Assembly: GCA_037447655.1 (NCBI GenBank)
Contig: JBBHKE010000579.1
Location: 62,001-126,000 of the forward strand
Source of the DNA: Zygnema cylindricum
Lineage: Eukaryota; Streptophyta; Zygnematophyceae; Zygnematales; Zygnemataceae
Length of the DNA: 64,000 nt
Reading direction: 5' to 3'
Shown here piece after piece: positions 22,956 to 32,727 of this stretch. The notes under the pieces were generated by a model, which made no database searches, was not told the DNA's origin, and was given only the letters and a program-made list of their open reading frames with translations. A program made the translations under genes and the position numbers. How positions within the stretch are numbered: the stretch's first letter is position 1; each line of letters begins with the position of its first letter.

Positions 22956-24957
22956 GGACAAAATTGTTCGATTCTCTTTTGCCATGGAGCCAAAGAGGGA
23001 GAAATTAGTTTGAGGTATGTGTTGTGAAAATACAAACTAAATATTGATGGGCTTATATAATAGTTTTTTATGTATGGTCTAAAAAGGTAGTGGATAGGAG
23101 AGCCTCCCATCTCTGAGTTCTCAACTACTATGAAATTTGAAGACTGTTAAAAAAAGTTGAAGGCTACAAGAGGTACTGTCGCATGAAACAGGCATTTGTT
23201 TCACTTTTGATGTCTTCTATAACATTTAATGTCTTCTGTAACACTTTTTATGTCTTCAAAAATGCATTTTTCTGTCTTCGAAAACATTTTTGGTCGGCAT
23301 TATTTGTTTTTCTTCCATATAATACCAGAGTTTCTTCTGTGTTTTCTTTAGTGGATTGGAGATAGAATTCGTGTTCATTTGTGTGCATATTTTTGAGCAC
23401 ATATTGCACGGTTGTGCTTCTTTCTTTTACATTTTGTATGTTTCTTCATTTGGCAACCTCTTCTTTCTATCACTCTTCCCTCCCTCTTACTTCTCCCTCT
23501 CATACACATACATATGTACATGCATGCATACATACATACATACATACATATTTACATACATACATATGTACACTCGGGAGTACGCTTACGCATACACATA
23601 CATTTATTGAATTTAGTGAAATTGTAAGATGGCTATATGTAAAAATAAGTATTATATCCAACTAACACTACTTTTACCTGAGATGAAAGAATCCAATTGA
23701 CAAATTTCAAGCAAGAATAAGATAAAAAAAACCTTCACTGGAATTGATTGAGGGATAATATCTTTTGCTTCATTCTACACTGAATGACTAAAATATGTGA
23801 TGTCGTTTCTCATATTGCCTTATTATATTTTCTCCCGGATATTCTTGCCAGCTTGCAATTTATTTTAACTATTACCCATTTCTATTGCATTAAAGATTTT
23901 ATTTGAATAGTAAGTCTAAAAGATTTTGAAGTGCATACTCTTGCATTTGCTCTTTTGCTGTTTTATGGCAATTGTGGTGCTATCAAGTACTTGAAAGTTC
24001 AGTTTCCATCATGCTAATCATAGTACAAAAACGTGATAATTCCGTACATACTCAGTATGGGCTATTGACTTAGTATGTACAGTTCGTACTTTGAATTGAT
24101 GTGCATACATCACAAGATTTACAAGTTTTAGGGGCCTTTCTATGTGAGTCCGTTTTGGTTGGAGAAACATAATCCTTTTCTCAAAAATAAAACTGAAAAA
24201 TGTTAAATTTTCCTGGTGAATTTTCGGCAGACAGTTAAAGCCATGATGACTATAACACCAGAAACAGTTACAGTAAATTCTATCATCCCAAGATTAGTAT
24301 TTGGACCAGAATAAAATACATACTATATACAAAATCAAGTTTCTTACTACACACATGGGTGGTATTAAATATCCTTTAGCTCATTGAACTGTTGAGGTCT
24401 TCCAAAAGTGCAATTTGAACCAATGTTTTGGACAACCTGTGTCTTTCCAAATAGTCACCATGGTTACGGGGGAAATGGTAAAACTCAGTAAAGAAAATTA
24501 TCCTCCATCTACAAACAAATTGAAAACAATGCCGTGTGTAAACTGTTTCAAGCACTCATAATTCTCTTGAAACTTCAAAACAGTACATCAGAAAGCAAAG
24601 TAGACATGTTGTTTTCACAAAAATGAGTATAGACAAATAAAGCGATGCATCTACCTTAACTACCATCGCATTCCGTAAAGTTGAAGTAAATTCTATCTCT
24701 GTTTGCCTACTGGTTTCTTGCAACACATAGCTTTGTAATATTATGTACAAATGTTTCCCTCCTGGATGTGAGTCTACACTATTTCTTGTCCAAACATAAC
24801 CTACAAGCTAAATTAAGATTAACACTATTTCACGTTGAAACAACAAATACAAGCTGAACTAAGATTGAGGCTTGACTCCAGCACAAGTAGACACTAATTT
24901 TCATGATTGTCAATCTAACAAACACTAAGTTGTAAAAACTGTGCATAGAAACTGTGA
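22956..24957. other. Spacer between two convergent genes
   Basis: No exon recognised. It contains a CATA/CATACATA microsatellite at about 23505-23600. The rest is A/T-rich unique-looking sequence and should include the 3' UTRs of the proline-rich gene (plus) and the tyrosinase (minus). Confidence 0.6.
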
Positions 24958-24969
24958 AAAATCTCGCCT

Positions 24970-25113
24970 ACTAAACCAGTTGATACGTTTCATACTAATC
25001 CGGTTGATACGTTTCGTACTAAACCGGCTAATACGTATCATACTAAACCGGCTAATACGTATCATACTAAACCGGTTGATACGTTTCGTACTAAACCGGT
25101 TGATACGTGTCAT
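24970..25113. repeat. 24-bp minisatellite at the tyrosinase 3' end (six units)
   Basis: Six units of the type ACTAAACCGGTTGATACGTT repeat every 24-25 bp. On the minus strand the tyrosinase reading frame runs into the first unit (25113-25091) and stops at the TAG that each unit contains, so the last residues DTYQPV are repeat-encoded. Confidence 0.9.
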
Positions 25114-27342
25114 ATACATAATCAGCTTCAAAAGGTGAGTTCAACTGCGTATCTACAGTTCTTAAAAGCTCCAAATTAGTGTGGGCATGATCCGAAGGCA
25201 AAGAACGGAAATTTTCCATAAAAGTAGCCCTAAGAGTAGGCTCATAGAGGCCATGGCCCTCACAAATTCCGGTTGGATTTCCATCTCCAGGAGGCAAAAC
25301 TCCGGGCCACATTTCATCCGGATATATGATGTTAGTTGAACTGAAATAGTCGGGATACACGCTGTTATTTGTGCTAGGGTAAGTGAAATTCATTTCCTCC
25401 CAGTTTCCTGCAGGATGAAGCAATCGCCAGGACGTGAAAAGTCGGTCGACATTCGTATGATGAGGCCAAAAAATCGGGTCGTTGACGGAAGCGGCAACAT
25501 CTGTGCACAGAAAAGACAAAAAAAACGTGCATAATCGAACGGTCAGGAATATGCACCCTGTGTGCACGAAGCACTAAAACAAGAAGATTTGTAGGACTCA
25601 ATGGCAACGGTATCATGGTGTTTGAAAGAGAATTCTATGAACCATACTTGTTATGTATATCATGTTTAGTGCGCACTTTATGCAACTGCGGTGTTCACAC
25701 CGGCGGGGCAAGTAAAGGAATGTTTGTTTGATGTTCATGTAATGTTTGGATAATGTTTAGATATTTGGTGAAAATCGGGAAATAATCGGGTAGCTTCGGC
25801 AACATTACATAAACATAAACAGGAAACCGCACATATTTTTTAACATAGAAATGTACCGTAGTGCAGAAGCATGGGAGGGAGTGCATGATCACCTGCGTAG
25901 TCGCCGACATATCCAGCCGTAGAACAGAGTCCGTAATCGGCGAAGTCCCAGCCAAGAGGAATATCGGTTCTGCCAAAAAATCGAACCATGGTGTAATAGG
26001 CGGAACACCGGATTGGAGCCTGCAAATTGCACGACCAGTCAATTTTGAGAAATGACAAATACGACAAAATCGAATTGTACTATGCAACAAAATGTAAAAT
26101 GCAACAAAATGTAAAATGCGACAAAATGTAAAATGCAACAAAATGTAAAATGTGACAATCATTAAAATGCGACAAAATGTAAAATGCGACAAAATGTAAA
26201 ATGCGACAAAATGTACAATGCGAAAAAATGCAGAATGCGAAAAAATGTAAAATGCGACAAAATGTGTAATGTGACAAAATGTATAATGCGACAAAATGTA
26301 TAATGCGACAAAACGTTAAATACGAAAAAATGACAAATGCGACAACGTCTAATGCGACAAAATGTATAATGCGACAAAATATATAATGCGACAAAACTTA
26401 AAATGCTGGACATGGCTCATGGGAAGGTACAAAATCTTACATCGGCTGTGCATTCACATGCACATGCAGAAGGGTCTTCGTCCAAACTGTCGCATTCTTT
26501 CGTGCATGTGATGCAGCCGTCTCTGACTCCTAAAGAACGAACTTCGAGGCCGTACGTGGCGTACTCTGAAAACGCCTCCGCGCACTCTAAAGTCGAATTG
26601 AACATCGTGCAATTAAGTTCGCTTGCGACGCTGCTATATGTCGTAAGTCCGGTCAATCCGCCAATGATGTTGTGCGCTGACACGTGTACTGTACATGCAC
26701 ACGAATAATTGAAAAATGGGTACTTCCGAATAGAAAAGAAGAGAAGAAAAAATGGCATTTTTGCTAAAATGGGTGTACCATTTGGGTACAAAGGAGAGAA
26801 GAAACGTAAGAAATTGTATGTAGAGAGTTAAAATTTACAATTGTATGGTTTTGACTTACCGAATTTTTCAATACAACTAATGACTTCACCCAAATAAACG
26901 TATTCGTGGCAAGATGCCCATAATGTTTGTGTGGGAAGTGCTCCACCAAGAACATTTCCCATTCGGGTTATATATGGGGCCCGGTTGTTCACTTCTGGAC
27001 TGGAAAACAACAAAAAAACATAAAAAAGAGGTAAGAAACACACACGAACATGGATATATGACATCCAAATACGTCATCGCATAGTCTTTCCATAGCCGAT
27101 CACTATTACAATTTTTTTTTCTATAATTTTTTTTTGTGAGTTTTGTCGCCTTCGTTACGGCACGTACGAGCGTAAATATCCGTACGGGTTGGTGACGCCA
27201 GCAGGTCCCAAAGTACCCCAAGTGAGTTGAGAAATAGCCTCCGCCTCTGTTTTGTACGGAACGGTCCAGTAGGCAAACTGGCCATCTTTAACTGCACCAC
27301 CCAGCCTTTCCATGTCATGGATCAGTTTTTGCATGTAGACAG
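25091..27342 (-). CDS. Tyrosinase / polyphenol oxidase family protein (five 3' exons, partial)
   Basis: Minus-strand exons 27186-27342, 26860-26999, 26441-26688, 25893-26019 and 25091-25500 join in one frame with consistent phases (2, 1, 0, 1). Tyrosinases are type-3 copper oxidases that hydroxylate or oxidise phenols. The CuB centre is visible: HVSAHNIIGG (first two His, exon 3) and DPIFWPHHTNVDRLF (third His, exon 5). The CuA signature should be upstream of 27342 and was not found, so the gene is partial or its 5' exons are far away. Between the CuB His pairs lie roughly 125 residues including a Cys-rich block (CITCTKECD, ACACECTAD), far more than the usual few tens. Exon 5 also contains GICEGHGLYEPTL and ends in a minisatellite. 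The acceptor of the first visible exon is weak. A specific substrate cannot be given. Confidence 0.8.
26075..26405. repeat. 17-bp minisatellite in a tyrosinase intron
   Basis: About nineteen units of the form ACAAAATGTAAAATGCG fill the intron between tyrosinase exons 3 and 4. The reverse strand of this array gives repetitive HFVAFYILSHFTFCRI open frames without meaning. Confidence 0.95.
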
Positions 27343-27570
27343 CTCATGAATCATTATTGCTAGATGTGTTTGACGATGTTTTAAAACTTCTAGCTTTAGG
27401 TTCATCGGACGGTCACGATCGTCTCCGCAAATGACGCAAAATATGTTGCAACAAAGTTTGACCGGACGGTGAAAATCTCCTCTAGCGATGTATGTAAATA
27501 ATTAAATATGAGCTATGAAGCCAGATAATCTACGCATTCTATACACATACAATACTCAGCAAGTGTGAAC
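27343..27570. other. Upstream flank of the visible tyrosinase exons
   Basis: No CuA-type exon (HxxxC or WHR motifs) could be found on the minus strand here or in the repeats to the right. Confidence 0.5.
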
Positions 27571-28330
27571 CATAGTTGTTCAAAACGTATTTTACGCACG
27601 TTTCGAACGCGCGTACAATACGTAGAAACTGGAGATGTCGATTTGAAAAAAACGTTAATGAATTTGTTTCCGTACAAATCCGTACATTTTTTAAAAATTG
27701 AATTGAAGATGTACCGCAGTTTGTACGCTTGCCGTTAAATGAGCGGTGAAAAACTTTATTTAATTAAGTTATTATCACACTAACCAGGTTTATCGTAACA
27801 TCTACATCAACTGGTTAAGGACGGGTGTATCGATTTATACTAGGCGACGAGCTAGGCGCAGGTTCAAATACTGCGCCATGCATTTTTATTATATTTAACT
27901 ACTGCCGTGGCGACGGTAATGGCGTCTTCTATGATTTTTCGCGTTCAGCTGTTCAAGTAATAATGGCGGCTTCTTTTCGAAATTTGAAGAAGACGCCCGT
28001 ACAAAATTTGAACTCACGGCGCTCAAATAGTGTGACACCGCAACGTCTCTTTTTGAAAATATTTGTAGACGTCACATTATTTTCCCGTACAATCCAAGTA
28101 CATTCTGTTAGGTTTACTGAACACAATGTACGGATACGTGCATCGATATTTTTTTGTAAACTACCGTACAGTTTCCGTAAAAAATCTAACAGTTACAGTA
28201 TTTTGTTTATTAGTTGCCGTAATATTGCAGTTTCAGTTTACAGTAGACGTTTTTTTGCGTATTTTTCAAAAGTCACGTACAATACGTAGAAACTGGAAAA
28301 AAATGAAAAAATCCACGTATTGAACAACTA
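27571..28330. mobile_element. Inverted-repeat element of about 760 bp with a tRNA-like stretch
   Basis: TAGTTGTTCAAAACGTATTT at 27573 and ACGTATTGAACAACTA ending at 28330 are inverted repeats; GTACAATACGTAGAAACTGG occurs near both ends in direct orientation. It sits within a copy of the CATAGTTCAAAAG hAT-like family whose rest continues at 28331. An internal AACTGGTTAAGGACGGGTG followed by GCGCAGGTTCAAATACTGCG (about 27813-27874) resembles tRNA A and B boxes. No transposase. Confidence 0.55.
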
Positions 28331-28590
28331 GGCTTAAGACCCATATTGTATTGGCCGCAAAATGAAATAAAATAGTAACAGGGTTGAGTTGCACATCGAT
28401 CGATAGAGAATTAAACGGCATGTCTAAATTTTGAAAAAAAATCGGACAAAAAAAAATATTTCTGTTAGTTTTGAGGGACTTTTTATTTAAACCGTCAAAT
28501 TTAGACGATCGGACCATCGTTGATAAAAGTAGGCGATTTAAGGAGATCACATGAAAAGCCCATAACACAACTTACGAAATGACAATCTGT
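28331..28590. mobile_element. Truncated hAT-like element fragment
   Basis: From CTTAAGACCCATATTGTATT onward the sequence is collinear with the interior of the element at 10822-11273, up to the CACATGAAAAGCCCATAACA block. Neither end is intact. Confidence 0.7.
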
Positions 28591-29438
28591 CATATTAGCG
28601 TCTGCAATTTTGAGGGCCACACTAAATAAAGCCTCAAATTGACCAACCAGGCAGTATGGGACGAAAAAAACTAAAAAATACCACACTGCCAAAAAAATTA
28701 CCAAAACCTATGGACCAACCCCGTTGGCGTTCACACGGTCGAAACGCGGCTGTCAGACAAATATGTGTGAACGAGATTTTTTACGACATGATTTTTTTCC
28801 CTTTTTAGAACACGCATTCTCATGCGTCCGCGGTTACTAAAACTAATTTATTGTACTTCTTAACATATAAAGGTACACTTATGTACGGTCTGACACTGAC
28901 CGTACACCACTCTATTTAAGAGACAACGTACTTTCATTTTTTACGGTACTTGGAAAATAGCCCTAATTAGAGTAATGAAAAATATAGAATAAACTACGTT
29001 ATTTGAGAATTTTCTCTGTTTTTTTGTTTTTCCCGGTTTTTTTTCCCACGGAATGTCATCCTACGCCGTGTCAGTTCGCTAAAAAATTCCGTCCGGTGGC
29101 GTGCGCTGTACTTTGATCCTACGTCAGATTCGGACGTTCGTACAGGAATGTGCACGATGCACACACATACAGTATGCCTACGTTTCGCGAGTTTTGGCAA
29201 AGTTTTGTGTGCCTACCAAAGGCCTACCATAAAAAAGCCTACTTTTGAACTATGGTCGATAGGGAGAGACCGAGGGAGTGGAGTGAGAGAGTGAGAGAGA
29301 AAGAGGATAAAATCAAAAAAGACATGGATGCCACATGATGGTACATGATAAAGTACGTGGTAATCATCACAATACTATAGTGTTGTACGGCACATTAATG
29401 TACAACAGATTCACAAAGTACAATAATGTTGGATAGTA
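28591..29438. other. Spacer with a second hAT-like fragment
   Basis: GCCTACTTTTGAACTATGGT at about 29236-29256 is the right end of the CATAGTTC family. The adjacent part keeps AAAGGCCTACCATAAAAA. No gene recognised. Confidence 0.5.
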
Positions 29439-29639
29439 CACCGCGAATCGTTATAAGACTATAGAAATTATTAGAGTAAAGAAAAAATCAGCGTTATTCA
29501 TTATAATTTAGTGCCAGGAGACGTGGTAGATTATGGTTGACGTCCCTAAATAGTGTAATTTGTTCTATTTAAGGTATCAATGTCAAAATTTTGGGGTGCC
29601 GATATAGAGTACATAAGGCTAATAACGATTCACGGTGTA
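29439..29639. mobile_element. MITE, TACACCG family, train member 1 (201 bp)
   Basis: TACACCGCGAATCGTTATAA to AATAACGATTCACGGTGTA. Collinear with the copy at 51694-51896, sharing GGGGTGCCGATATAG and ACATAAGGCT near the right end. Confidence 0.85.
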
Positions 29640-29651
29640 CTATATTGACAC

Positions 29652-30198
29652 TACACCGCCAATCGCTATTAAAGTAAATAACGCTAATTCGGTGCCATTT
29701 TTTCAAAAAAAAAAAACCTGAAATACAATCCATAATTATATTTTTTCCATTATTCTAATTTGGATTTTTTTTCAATTGGCGTTAATAATGGAAGTACACT
29801 GCGATGGAAATAGTGTGGCGTACGGACAGGGTATCTCCGTATAAAATGGTACTTTTTGAATTTCAAAGGCATACAAAGACACTTAACATTATTGCGCACA
29901 TGTGAATGTGCACTGGAACAAAGAGACGCAAACTCGTCGAAAAAAAACACGTTCTCATATGTTCGTCCGTCGACCGTGTGAACCACGCGACGGCGTGCGA
30001 ATTGTCAAATTTTGTAAGGATACACATATTACTGTAGACATCGAAAAGGCGCATATTTATTGTTAAGGACAACCCAAATTTCAGTTAGGGGATTAATTAG
30101 TATATAGATTTTTTTTTTTAAATCCCGATTAGTGTTAGTAACACTAATTTTTTTTTTACGCTATTTTTTCCTTTACTCTAATAGCAATTGACGGTGTA
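29652..30198. mobile_element. MITE, TACACCG family, train member 2 (547 bp)
   Basis: TACACCGCCAATCGCTATTA to TAATAGCAATTGACGGTGTA. It begins 12 bp after the preceding element. No coding content. Confidence 0.8.
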
Positions 30199-30206
30199 CA
30201 GTATAG

Positions 30207-31049
30207 TACACCGTGAATCGTTATTAAACTTATGTACTCTATATCGGCGCCCCAAAATTTTTACATTGAGACCTGAAATACAATGACTGATTTTATTTTA
30301 TCCGTGACGTGAAATTACGGTTCTTGTGAATTAGCGTCGATGGAATTTCCGTACTTATTTCAAGAATAGTGTGGTGTAAGGAATATGTTTGCTGGTACAA
30401 AATTGTACCTGATTACGGAAAATTGTACGAAAATTGTAGTTAACTTATGTTGGTTGCATACATATATGGGCTTAGAATAAACGTGGAGTCGAGTTTGCGA
30501 CAAACGCGTTCGCAAACCCAAATTAGAATTAGGGATTAATTACACTAAAAAGACGCGACGTGGTACGGATTGTCAGATTTTGTACTTCTACCTATTTTAA
30601 CGTATATTTAATGACGGCGGATTCTAAATACCTAAATCAAAATCATAGAGCATAGTTCAAAAGTAGGTGAAAGTAGGCCCATACAATATGCCTATTGTAT
30701 GCAAAACATAAAATATGAACTCAAGACCCATATTGTATTGGGACCTATTCGGACCAATTAAAACATTAGGACCAAAATTTTTTACTTACACCGTCAGATT
30801 CGGAAGATCAGACGGTTGGTGATTAAAGTAGCGGTCAAAGCTTATCACATGAAAAGCCCATAACACAACTTACGATAAAGGCGCCGACCAAAGGACTACC
30901 ATAAAAACGCCTACTTTTGAACTATGTTATAGAGAAATTACAATTAAACATTTTTTTCATAATGGTATTGATACACAAATGAGAATCAATGACACTAATT
31001 TATATTTGATACTAATAATTTCTATAGTCTAATAACGATTCACGATGTA
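30207..31049. mobile_element. MITE, TACACCG family, train member 3 (843 bp including an insertion)
   Basis: TACACCGTGAATCGTTATTA to AATAACGATTCACGATGTA. Its sequence is nearly that of the next element but is interrupted by a hAT-like element at 30651-30926. It begins 8 bp after member 2. Confidence 0.85.
30651..30926. mobile_element. hAT-like element with 8-bp duplication and visible empty site (276 bp)
   Basis: Ends CATAGTTCAAAAGTAGG on both sides, inverted. Flanks TCATAGAG (30643-30650) and TTATAGAG (30927-30934). The neighbouring duplicate of the host MITE has the uninterrupted site GTTATAGAGAAATTACAATT at 31501, so the insertion borders and the 8-bp duplication can be read directly. Confidence 0.9.
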
Positions 31050-31057
31050 CTGTATTG

Positions 31058-31624
31058 TACACCGTGAATCGTTATTAGACTTATGTACTCTATATCGACG
31101 CCCCAAATTTTTCACATTGATACCCGAAATACCCGAAATACAATGATTGATTCTATTTTATCCGTGACGTTAATTACGGTTCTTGTGAATTAGCGTCAAT
31201 GGAATTACCGTAATTATTTCATGAATAGTGTGGTGTACGGAATGTGTTTGCTGATACAAAACTGTACTTGATTACCGGAAATCGTACGGAAATTGTAGTT
31301 AACTTATGCTGGTTGCGTACAGAACTACGTTTAGAATAAACGTAGAGTCGAGTTTGCGACAAACGCGTTTGCAAACCCAAATTAGAATTATGGCTTAATT
31401 ACACTGAAAGGACGCGACGTGGTACGGATTGTTAGATTTTGTACTTCTACCTATTTTAACGTATATGTAATGACGGCGGATTCTGTTCACCTAAATCAAC
31501 GTTATAGAGAAATTACAATTAAACATTTTTTTCACAATGGGATTGATACACAAATTAGAATCAATGACACTAATTTATAAATGATACTAATAATTTCTAT
31601 AGTCTAATAACGATTCACGGTGTA
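31058..31624. mobile_element. MITE, TACACCG family, train member 4 (567 bp)
   Basis: TACACCGTGAATCGTTATTA to AATAACGATTCACGGTGTA, 8 bp after member 3 and close to it in sequence throughout. It holds the uninterrupted site for the insertion at 30651. Confidence 0.9.
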
Positions 31625-32727
31625 GTGGAAGTGTGGAACCTACCTACGAAACTCTTGTTTTTTTTTTGTTTTTTGTTTACCCAGCCGTACCGAAATTTGT
31701 TTTTTCTTTCTGTTTCACCCGGCCGAATCCGGCTGGCCCCTCGCACCCGAATCCGTTACAGATACGACGCGGCCTGTCGGGTACGAATTTTGGTACAGAT
31801 CGTATACGGATTTGGATACGGATAAAGGTAACCAATTGTGACCTCTGGCTTAGTGTCAGGGGTTGCAATCGGGTACCCGAATCTGTACCTGACCTTTACT
31901 CGACCGCTCGCGGGTGATTCACAAAAAAATATATATATATATATATGGATACGGTCGGGTAAGCAAAAAACGAAAAATATTGAAGGTTTTGTACTATCCA
32001 TACTATCCAACAATTTTGTACTTTTTACTCTTGGTATCGTGGAAGGTATGAAGTACCATTAATTTTGTACAGATTCGGGTACGGGTGGGTACGGGTAGTC
32101 GCGAGAAATCGAGTTTCGGTAAACTTTTTTTTTCGTAAACGCGTGTTAGGTAACGGGTAACAATTTTGGAGCGTGACATAACGCGGTCGGGCGTCGGGTG
32201 TTCAGATATGAAAAAAAAAACGGTCGGTTTAAGTTATCTAAAATTTTGACTTTTGCGACCTCTAGAGGTCGCAAAAGTCAAAATTTTAAATAACCGAAAC
32301 CGACCGTTTTTTTTTTTTCAAAATCTGAGTACTTGACCGGGTTATGTCACGCTCCAAAAATGTTAATCGTTAACCGAAACGCGTTTACGAAAATAAAAGT
32401 TAACCGAAACTCGATATCTCGCGACTACTAGTACCCGCTCATACCCGAATAAGTACAAAATTAGTGGTACATCTCCCTTTACCTTCCACGATAATAAGAG
32501 TACAAAGTATAACAATGTTGGATTGTATGGACAGTACAATTTTTTTATTTTTTTTCTTCGTTTTTTGCTTAACCAACTGTAACTTTTTTTTTTTTTTTTG
32601 GTGAATCGACCGCCTGAATCCGCCCGGCCCCCCAAATTTGGCAACCGAATCCATTCCGGATCTGATGCGGGCGGTCGGTTAACGGTCGGTCATTGTTTTG
32701 GTTGACCGTTTGCGACCTATGACGACC
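31625..32727. mobile_element. Head-to-head hAT-like copies forming a long inverted repeat
   Basis: At 32262/32263 two copies of the CAGAGGTCGCAAA family meet at TTTTGCGACCTCT/AGAGGTCGCAAAA, and homology extends for roughly 190 bp or more on each side (GGTCGG, GTCACGCTCCAAAA, GTAGTCGCGAGA blocks). The left copy starts near CAGGGGTTGCAATCGGG at 31857. A further diverged half copy in opposite orientation precedes it (about 31690-31849, ending GTGACCTCTGG). No transposase. Confidence 0.7.

Noticed and set aside
23356-23665. Three overlapping frames rich in His, Tyr and Thr
   Set aside because: Translations of a CATA microsatellite.
24970-25113. Regular 24-bp units as a CRISPR-like or regulatory array
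   Set aside because: Direct tandem units with no spacers; a simple minisatellite.
25695-26413. Minus-strand frames rich in HFVAFYILSHFTFC
   Set aside because: Translation of the 17-bp intron minisatellite.
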